Source: Deltaproteobacteria bacterium
Lineage (GTDB): Bacteria > Myxococcota > UBA796 > SXON01
Reading direction: 5' to 3'
DNA length: 22,015 nucleotides
NCBI GenBank assembly: GCA_947483545.1
Contig: CANKNP010000034.1
Location: forward strand, 1-22,015
Made by a program: the position numbers and the translations under genes. The notes beneath the pieces are model-generated. The model searched no databases, was not told where the DNA came from, and saw nothing but the letters and a program-made list of their open reading frames with translations. Each line of letters starts with the position of its first letter. The first letter of the stretch is position 1. Positions 16,638 through 22,015 of this stretch are shown piece by piece.

Positions 16638-16751
16638 CGGGACCTCGTTGACGCGTCAAGTAACCCTGGGGATGTGGAGCGGAGTCCCGCAGCGGTGTCA
16701 GACCTCCCCATGGAGGGACCAAGCCGCCCACCCGAGGGTTATATCGGCCGC
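16638..16751. promoter_or_regulatory. Divergent promoter region with a perfect 12-bp palindrome
   Basis: These 114 bases lie between two divergent genes for secreted proteins. A perfect palindrome, TTGACGCGTCAA, occupies 16648-16659, about 10 bases before the transglycosylase start, and could be an operator. TATATC at 16740-16745 resembles a -10 box for the plus-strand gene. A start site at the usual distance would fall about at its ATG (16752), giving a leaderless or nearly leaderless message, but no good -35 box is visible. These assignments are tentative. Confidence 0.3.
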
Positions 16752-17276
16752 ATGCTCCCCCTCCTCGCACTCCTCACCCACGCCTCGGCCGGCACGCTCG
16801 CCGGGGTGACGCTCCCCGACACCGCCTCGGTCGGGGGCAGCACCCTGGCGCTGAACGGCCTGGGCCTCCGCGAGAAGCTGTTCATCGACATCTACGTCGG
16901 TGGGCTGTATCTCTCGACCGCCACGCACGACGGCACGGTGGCCGCCACCACGGACGCTCCCAAGCGCATCGTGATGCACTTTGTCTACAAGGTGAGCAAG
17001 TCGCAGATGGTGGACAGCTTCAACGAGGGGTTCGCGGCTTCGCCGGGAGCGACGCCAGACCAGATCGCCACGCTGCTGGGGATGATGCCCGATTCCATCA
17101 ACGTCGGTCAGGAGGTGGTGATCGACTATGTCCCAGGGACAGGCACGTCGTTCACCATCGGTGGGGTCAACCGGGGCACGATCTCCGGCAGTACGTTCAT
17201 GAAGGCGCTGTTCGGCATCTACGTGGGCCCGCACCCGCCCACCGAGGATCTGAAGAAAGGCATGCTCGGGAGCTGA
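16752..17276 (+). CDS. Secreted chalcone-isomerase-like protein
   Basis: This 174-residue protein has a signal peptide (MLPLLALLTHASA, probably cut after ASA) and a domain of the bacterial chalcone isomerase-like family. Signatures are GLGLREKLFIDIYVGGLYL, the following APKRIVMHFVYKVSKSQM stretch, and a C-terminal GSTFMKALFGIYVGPHPPTE. Such bacterial proteins share the chalcone isomerase fold. Their role is unclear; they are generally thought to bind small hydrophobic ligands rather than to act in flavonoid synthesis. ATG 16752 was chosen because the signal peptide begins there. An in-frame ATG at 16710 would add a polar leader but has no better ribosome site. The stop lies only 4 bases from the end of the convergent TPR gene, so no terminator fits between them. 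Confidence 0.85.
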   Translation: MLPLLALLTHASAGTLAGVTLPDTASVGGSTLALNGLGLREKLFIDIYVGGLYLSTATHDGTVAATTDAPKRIVMHFVYKVSKSQMVDSFNEGFAASPGATPDQIATLLGMMPDSINVGQEVVIDYVPGTGTSFTIGGVNRGTISGSTFMKALFGIYVGPHPPTEDLKKGMLGS

Positions 17277-17280
17277 GCGC

Positions 17281-19287
17281 TCACCAATCCCGCAAAAACT
17301 TTTCGACCTCTTCGCGCTCGATCACGCCCAAAGACGTATCCATACAGTCCGCGCAGACGTCCACGCGCGTGACGCGGTAGACCCCGCGCGTCTCCATCTG
17401 CGTACGACCGCATAGGTGGCAGACCGCGCTGTCCGGCGCCATATGGCTTCGACGATCCTTCGCGATGAGCTGGACACACAGGTCGCAAACCACCGCTTGG
17501 GTGCCTGACAACAGGTGGGTACACTCGGCGCCCGTGCGCCCACAGGACGAGCAATGAACGTCGCCCACGTTTCGCACCGTCTGCGGGACGGCCAGCCGGC
17601 CCGCGGGTTGCACCACCGCGATCAATCGCTCCACAAGGTGGGCGGCGCCGCGCTCCTGGCCCTTGCGCAACAATGCGCGTTGGGCATCCGCATCCCCACA
17701 AATCACCTGGGCAGCCAACACAGCGACTTGAAGATCCGGGTCGGCGTCCTTGCCCCACACCGCAAGCAATTGCCTCGCCGACCGAGACCGCCGCGTCGCG
17801 ATGGCCAGCAGCAGCAAGGCTTGGTGGGCCCTGGCCACGTCGCGTTCGGCCTCGATCGCCCGCCGATGCGCTGCGATATCGGACTGATTGCCACGGCGCT
17901 CGACCGTCTGGCGTTGAATGTCCTCCATCGTCACGTTCAGCCCGGCCGTCAGCGCCGGCTCCGGTAGCCAAGCCGCCGCCGCCAGCGCATTTCGTGCCAG
18001 ATGGACCGCGTACGAGTGTCCGGGCTCCCGGAGCCTGGAAGCGACCTCGTCCGCGACGTGCCCGCCGGCGAGCGCGCATGCCTCTTCCCACAGGAAGAAG
18101 CGCAGGCCTTCGTCCTCGAGGGTGTCGATCGCGGAGAGCACCGTGGGGATGCTGGAGGGGCCGACCGCGCGAAGCTCCTCGAGCAGGATGGCGATGCGCT
18201 TGCGTGTGACGACGCGGGGCGCGCCTTCCCCCCCGGTGATGGGCAGCCTGTCGAACCCCTCGACCTCCGTCTGCAACGCCTTTTGCAGCCAGGGATAATC
18301 TTGAAGCCGACGACGCAGGCGCGCGAGCTCGAGGTAGCTCGCCGCATCCGACGGATGATCCGCCAGCGTGTTGCGCAGCACCTTCATCGCCTCACTGACC
18401 TGGCCCTCTTCGATGAGCGTGCAGGCCAGCGCATGCCGCGCGCCGAGGTGGTCCGGGTCGAGCAGGAGCGCGCGGTTGCAGTGCTCCCGGGCGCGGGGCA
18501 GCTCCCGCAGGTGCAGGTAGGCCAGGCCCATCTGCGCCAGCACGTTGGCCTCCTCGCCATGGCTCTCGCTGTAGCTCCTGTAGTGTTGGATCGCGTTCTT
18601 GTATTTGCCCAATGCGAACGCGACCTGCCCCAGGTATTTCCGCGCGAGTGGCGCGTACTTTTGGTGCTCCTTCAGCCGCACGAAAAGCTTTTCGGCCTCG
18701 GGGTAGCGTTGGGTTTGAAGGCACGTCACGCCCAAATCCAGCATCAACGGTTGCAGCAAATCCGTGGGAGGCTGCAGGCGCAGCGCCTGGACGAGGTGGT
18801 ACTGGCTCCGCTCAATCAAGCGCGGCTCGTCGGTCTCCCGGGCTCGCTCGCCCAGCGTTCGCCCGAGCAGCAAGTGGGGCTCCCAGGACGTTGGCGCCAG
18901 CCGCACGGCGGTCTCCAGATGGCGGATCGCAAGGTGCCGATCCGACTGCGCCCGGTACATCGCTCCGAGGGCCACGTGGAGATCCGCTCGCTCCGGCTGC
19001 AAGCGCGTCGCCTCGTCGAGGTACCGCTGAGCGGCCTCAGCGCGATCCATCCCGACGAGGCAGGCGCCGGCGATGACCATGCCCTCGACGGACTGCGGCT
19101 CCTCGGACAGCACCTTTTTGGCGTGCTGGAGCGCCATCGGGAGCTGAACCTCTGGCTGGCCGTGGAACAGACCGCGAGAAAGGCAGATTCTGGCAAGCTC
19201 CAGGCGGGTCGGCACCTCGTCCGGATGCTCGGCCAGGCGAGCCTCCAGCCGGGTCGCGTTCCAGTCGAGCGTGGCGTGCGGGTACAT
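17281..19287 (-). CDS. Tetratricopeptide-repeat protein with two C-terminal ClpX-type zinc fingers
   Basis: This 668-residue, apparently cytoplasmic protein starts at ATG 19287 and has no signal peptide. Residues about 10-330 contain several TPR units, for example AAQRYLDEATRLQPERADLH and HLETAVRLAPTSWEPHLLLG, implying a protein-protein interaction scaffold. The middle (about 340-570) is helical without a recognised domain. The C-terminus has two CxxC...CxxC modules: Cys579/582 with Cys601/604, and Cys623/626 with Cys645/648. Each is about 26 residues long with a CGRT start, as in the ClpX N-terminal zinc-binding domain (CSFCGK...CDECIEL type). No AAA+ domain is present. A role in delivering or recognising protease or chaperone partners is only inferred. 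The adjacent genes give no clear functional link. Confidence 0.85.
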   Translation of the reverse strand: MYPHATLDWNATRLEARLAEHPDEVPTRLELARICLSRGLFHGQPEVQLPMALQHAKKVLSEEPQSVEGMVIAGACLVGMDRAEAAQRYLDEATRLQPERADLHVALGAMYRAQSDRHLAIRHLETAVRLAPTSWEPHLLLGRTLGERARETDEPRLIERSQYHLVQALRLQPPTDLLQPLMLDLGVTCLQTQRYPEAEKLFVRLKEHQKYAPLARKYLGQVAFALGKYKNAIQHYRSYSESHGEEANVLAQMGLAYLHLRELPRAREHCNRALLLDPDHLGARHALACTLIEEGQVSEAMKVLRNTLADHPSDAASYLELARLRRRLQDYPWLQKALQTEVEGFDRLPITGGEGAPRVVTRKRIAILLEELRAVGPSSIPTVLSAIDTLEDEGLRFFLWEEACALAGGHVADEVASRLREPGHSYAVHLARNALAAAAWLPEPALTAGLNVTMEDIQRQTVERRGNQSDIAAHRRAIEAERDVARAHQALLLLAIATRRSRSARQLLAVWGKDADPDLQVAVLAAQVICGDADAQRALLRKGQERGAAHLVERLIAVVQPAGRLAVPQTVRNVGDVHCSSCGRTGAECTHLLSGTQAVVCDLCVQLIAKDRRSHMAPDSAVCHLCGRTQMETRGVYRVTRVDVCADCMDTSLGVIEREEVEKFLRDW

Positions 19288-19350
19288 TCCACCGTCGTAT
19301 CCCGCTGGCCAGGGCTACACCCCTTGTGCGTCGCGCAATAGACGGGCGCC
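19288..19350. other. Short divergent intergenic region
   Basis: The 63 bases between the TPR gene (minus) and the membrane protein gene (plus) must hold the start signals for both. I see no clear promoter motif or strong Shine-Dalgarno; GGTGGA lies directly before the TPR gene start. Confidence 0.4.
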
Positions 19351-21948
19351 GTGCTCTACTTCTTGTTCTTCTGCTCAGGCGCCACCGGCCTTGTCTACGA
19401 GACCGTCTGGGGGCGCGAGCTCCACCTCGTGTTCGGGACCAGCCAATTTGCGATCGCGACTGTGCTGGCGGCGTTTATGTCGGGCCTGTCGCTCGGGGGC
19501 TGGGTCGCGAGCCGGTACGCCGGAAAAATCGCCAATCCGATGGTCGCCTACGCTGCCTTGGAGGCGGTGATCGGCGCCTTTGCGCTCGCGTTTCCGTGGA
19601 TCCAAGAGGTCATCGCGCCGCTCTACAGGGGGTTCTACGAGGTAGCGTCGCCCGGGCCCGTCCTCTTCGGCGCGTTCCAGTTCGTGCTGCTCGGCGCCAC
19701 GCTTTTGATCCCGACAGCGTGCATGGGCGCGACCCTGCCGATCCTCGCGCGGTTCGTGGAGGGTCAGGCACCCCCATCGCCGGAGTCAGAGACCGCGCGG
19801 ATCCGGGGCCCAGGGAGCCAAATCGGCCAGCTTTACGGCGTGAACACCGCCGGCGCGGTCTTCGGCGTGTGGCTCGTCGGGTTCCACCTCCTGCCCGGGC
19901 TGGGGGTTCAGTCCACGACCTGGTTGGCCGCCGGTGCGAACCTGACACTCGCGGCGGCCGCGCTGTGGCTCGGCCGTGGACGCGCGATGAAGCCTGCGCC
20001 CTCGACGCTTGTGTGGGCCACCGACCCGCCGGCACAGGACCACCGCTGGCTCCTCGTCGCCGCCCTCTGCGGGTTCGGCAGCCTGGGATTGGAGGTCGCC
20101 TGGTTTCGGCTGATGGCGCTCACGTTGGGAGCCAGCACCTACGCCTTCTCGGTGATGCTGCTGGCGTTCCTCGTCGGGATCGCTGGCGGAGGCTACGTCG
20201 GCGGCGAGATCGCGGACCGGATCGCACCCGCGGGGGCAGGCCCCGACCGGCTGTCCGCCATCGCCAAGGCGGTCGCGCTCGCCCAGCTCTCGGTTGGCGC
20301 CTTGGCCTGGGGAGCGATGTGGCTTTGGCCGTACCTCCCGTTCAGCTTCGTCTGGTTGTACTTTCAGATTCGCGATGTGCCGGAGCTGATTTGGACCATG
20401 AAGTGCGTGATCGCCATGGCGGTCATGACCCCTGCCGCCCTCGCGATGGGCGTCACGTTTCCACTCCTCACCCGGGCCGCCGGGATCGCGAGTGAACACA
20501 GCACACTGTCCAGGACCGTTGGAAGGGTCTACGCGGCGAACACGGTGGGTAGCCTGCTTGGGGCGTTCCTCGCCGGGTTTGTGCTTCTGCCCGGCCTCTG
20601 GGTCTCTGGGACCACGCTGCTGTGCATCAGCGTGAACCTCTCCGCAGCGTGGGTCGCCAACAATGCCGGACGCAGCCCGACCTCATGGCGCTCGGCCGCA
20701 GCCTGGGTCGCCGCCATCGTGCTCCTCTGGACGTTTCGGCCGCCTTGGGAGCCGCTGCTGATGACCAGCGGCGTCTACAAATACGTGGACAATCTTCACG
20801 AGCCCACGATGGCGCATATGCGTAGTCTGTTGATCGACCGTTACGAGCTACTCTACTACAACGAGGGCCTTTCGACGGTGGTGACCGTCGCGCGGGATCG
20901 CTCGAGCGGAAACATGTGGCTCGCAAACAACGGCAAAATCGACGCGAGCACCAGCGCGGACATGCCCACACAGGTGCTCGTCGCCCACCTGCCAATGATG
21001 TTTCTCGACCCAGACAGCGACAGGGCGCCGCGGAGCGCCATGCTCATCGGCCTCGCCAGCGGGATCACCCTCGGCGCGATGACGCTCCATCCCGACCTCG
21101 ACACCATCGACGTGGTCGAGCTGGAGCCCTCCATGCCAGAGGCCACCGCGCTTTTCCGTCGTTACAATCACGACGCGCTCTCCGATCCCCGTGTGCGAAT
21201 CATCGGAAACGACGGGCGCAACCAGGTGCTGCTCACGCCCTCGGCGACCTACGATCTGATCGTTGCGGAGCCCTCCAACCCCTGGCTCACGGGGGTCTCC
21301 AACCTGTTCACTCGAGAGTTTTTTGAGATGGGCAAGGCACGCCTCAAGCCCGGGGGGGTCTGGAGCCAGTGGGTACAGATGTACGGCATGGACAGCAGGG
21401 ACCTCATGAGCGTGATGCGAACGTTCAGCGAGAGCTTTCCGCATGTACTGTTCTTTTCCAGCATCCGGGACGCGGACATGGTGATGGTGGGGTCCAACGA
21501 CCCTATCGAGATGACCGCGGCCCGTGCTGCGGCGGTGGTAGACAAGACCGTTGGTTTGGAGGGCGAATTCGCCAACATCGGCGTGCTCGACGGCTACGAC
21601 CTGCTCGCGGACTACCTGTTCGACCGCGATCAGGCGATGTTCATGACCCAGGGCATCCCCCTCAACACCGACGACAACCTGCTCGTCGAGTACAGCGCCC
21701 CAAAAAACCTCCACCGCACCACGTCGGCGGAGAACATGCTGATGCTGCTCCCCGTCGCGCGCGTCCCGGTCGAGAGCGTGCCCACCGTGGCCGGTCTGGT
21801 ACGTCTCGCAGATGCCTACGCCGAGCGTGACGACGTCATCCGCGCGCTCATCGCGCTGCGGGAGGCCCGCCTTCGGGAGCCGGATCGGTACGACGTGGAG
21901 GAGCGGACCGTGCGGTACGAGGCGGAGCTACGGGAGTGGCTCAAGTAG
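19351..21948 (+). CDS. Fused MFS-transporter-like / spermidine-synthase-like membrane protein
   Basis: This 865-residue protein starts at GTG 19351 and begins directly with a membrane helix (LYFLFFCSGATGLVYETVWG), the usual N-terminus of this fused family. About 12 or 13 hydrophobic segments fill residues 1-475, in two related halves: each has a glycine-rich GATLPIL or GVTFPLLT segment and a YGVNTAGAVFG or YAANTVGSLLG segment. The remainder is a Rossmann-fold, spermidine-synthase-like domain: MLIGLASGITLGAM (residue 564 on), DVVELEPSM and IIGNDGRNQVL. The catalytic Asp region of true spermidine synthases (VDSSDP) is replaced by VAEPSNPWLTG (Glu640), so polyamine synthesis is unlikely; SAM or nucleotide binding may be kept. 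The last ~60 residues are charged and helical. Substrate and role are unknown. Confidence 0.85.
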   Translation: MLYFLFFCSGATGLVYETVWGRELHLVFGTSQFAIATVLAAFMSGLSLGGWVASRYAGKIANPMVAYAALEAVIGAFALAFPWIQEVIAPLYRGFYEVASPGPVLFGAFQFVLLGATLLIPTACMGATLPILARFVEGQAPPSPESETARIRGPGSQIGQLYGVNTAGAVFGVWLVGFHLLPGLGVQSTTWLAAGANLTLAAAALWLGRGRAMKPAPSTLVWATDPPAQDHRWLLVAALCGFGSLGLEVAWFRLMALTLGASTYAFSVMLLAFLVGIAGGGYVGGEIADRIAPAGAGPDRLSAIAKAVALAQLSVGALAWGAMWLWPYLPFSFVWLYFQIRDVPELIWTMKCVIAMAVMTPAALAMGVTFPLLTRAAGIASEHSTLSRTVGRVYAANTVGSLLGAFLAGFVLLPGLWVSGTTLLCISVNLSAAWVANNAGRSPTSWRSAAAWVAAIVLLWTFRPPWEPLLMTSGVYKYVDNLHEPTMAHMRSLLIDRYELLYYNEGLSTVVTVARDRSSGNMWLANNGKIDASTSADMPTQVLVAHLPMMFLDPDSDRAPRSAMLIGLASGITLGAMTLHPDLDTIDVVELEPSMPEATALFRRYNHDALSDPRVRIIGNDGRNQVLLTPSATYDLIVAEPSNPWLTGVSNLFTREFFEMGKARLKPGGVWSQWVQMYGMDSRDLMSVMRTFSESFPHVLFFSSIRDADMVMVGSNDPIEMTAARAAAVVDKTVGLEGEFANIGVLDGYDLLADYLFDRDQAMFMTQGIPLNTDDNLLVEYSAPKNLHRTTSAENMLMLLPVARVPVESVPTVAGLVRLADAYAERDDVIRALIALREARLREPDRYDVEERTVRYEAELREWLK

Positions 21949-21950
21949 CG

Positions 21951-21986
21951 ATGACCCCGAAGTAGTGCTCGCACTCAAGAGAAAGA
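21951..21986. repeat. Possible decayed copy of the REP-like palindrome
   Basis: Two bases after the stop codon of the membrane protein gene, atgaccccgaagt (21951-21963) matches the left palindrome arm at 11 of 13 positions. After a similar distance, cactcaagaga (21972-21982) resembles the right arm if one base is inserted. An inner agtg/cact pair could still form a hairpin. The match is short and by eye, so it could be chance. Nothing else was recognised to the window end. Confidence 0.35.
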
Positions 21987-22015
21987 GCAGCGCCCAAGCG
22001 CACCCGAGCCGAGGG

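Noticed and set aside
18001..19341. 446-codon plus-strand open frame opposite the TPR gene
   Set aside because: It is an antisense shadow; the TPR and zinc-finger signatures on the minus strand are clear.

Overview
The window is high-GC DNA that looks like an uncultured Myxococcota/deltaproteobacterial-type chromosome. This is an inference. It rests on a C-terminal PilZ-like domain of the Myxococcus paralogous type (TIGR02266-like), acidic Ser/Asp-linker lipoproteins with a MopE-type metal-binding motif, a TPR protein ending in ClpX-type zinc fingers, and a fused MFS/spermidine-synthase-like protein. Coding density is very high, and most genes overlap or abut.

Positions 1-7351 (minus strand) hold a purine operon read right to left: purS, purQ, purL and a purF homologue, then an Hsp70-PilZ fusion and the start of a probable TrmN6-type methyltransferase that runs off the window. 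All junctions but one are 4-base stop/start overlaps (TTGA, GTGA), so translational coupling is likely. The purF homologue is the surprise. It keeps the PurF fold, the Cys nucleophile position and all four Fe-S cluster cysteines, but it has lost the PRPP-binding loop and most glutaminase-site residues.

Positions 7352-13553 (plus strand) hold a divergent unit: a MopE-motif lipoprotein, an alkaline phosphatase lipoprotein (ATGA overlap), a group II PLP-dependent decarboxylase and argS. The first gene starts inside a large near-perfect hairpin (7611-7660) that would bury its Shine-Dalgarno sequence and its TTG start codon.

Positions 13566-14640 hold a compact element between the convergent argS and lytic transglycosylase genes. 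It is a RAYT-type (REP-associated tyrosine, Y1/HUH) transposase gene flanked on both sides by tandem arrays of a 36-bp imperfect palindrome. The transposase stop codon and its last four sense codons lie in one palindrome arm, and the stop codon of the neighbouring transglycosylase begins on the last base of the other array. A decayed copy of the same palindrome seems to follow the last gene (21951-21986).

Positions 14640-22015 hold a Slt-type lytic transglycosylase (minus), a secreted chalcone-isomerase-fold protein (plus), a TPR/zinc-finger protein (minus, ending 4 bp from the previous gene) and the MFS/spermidine-synthase-like membrane protein (plus). No tRNA, rRNA or CRISPR array was seen.
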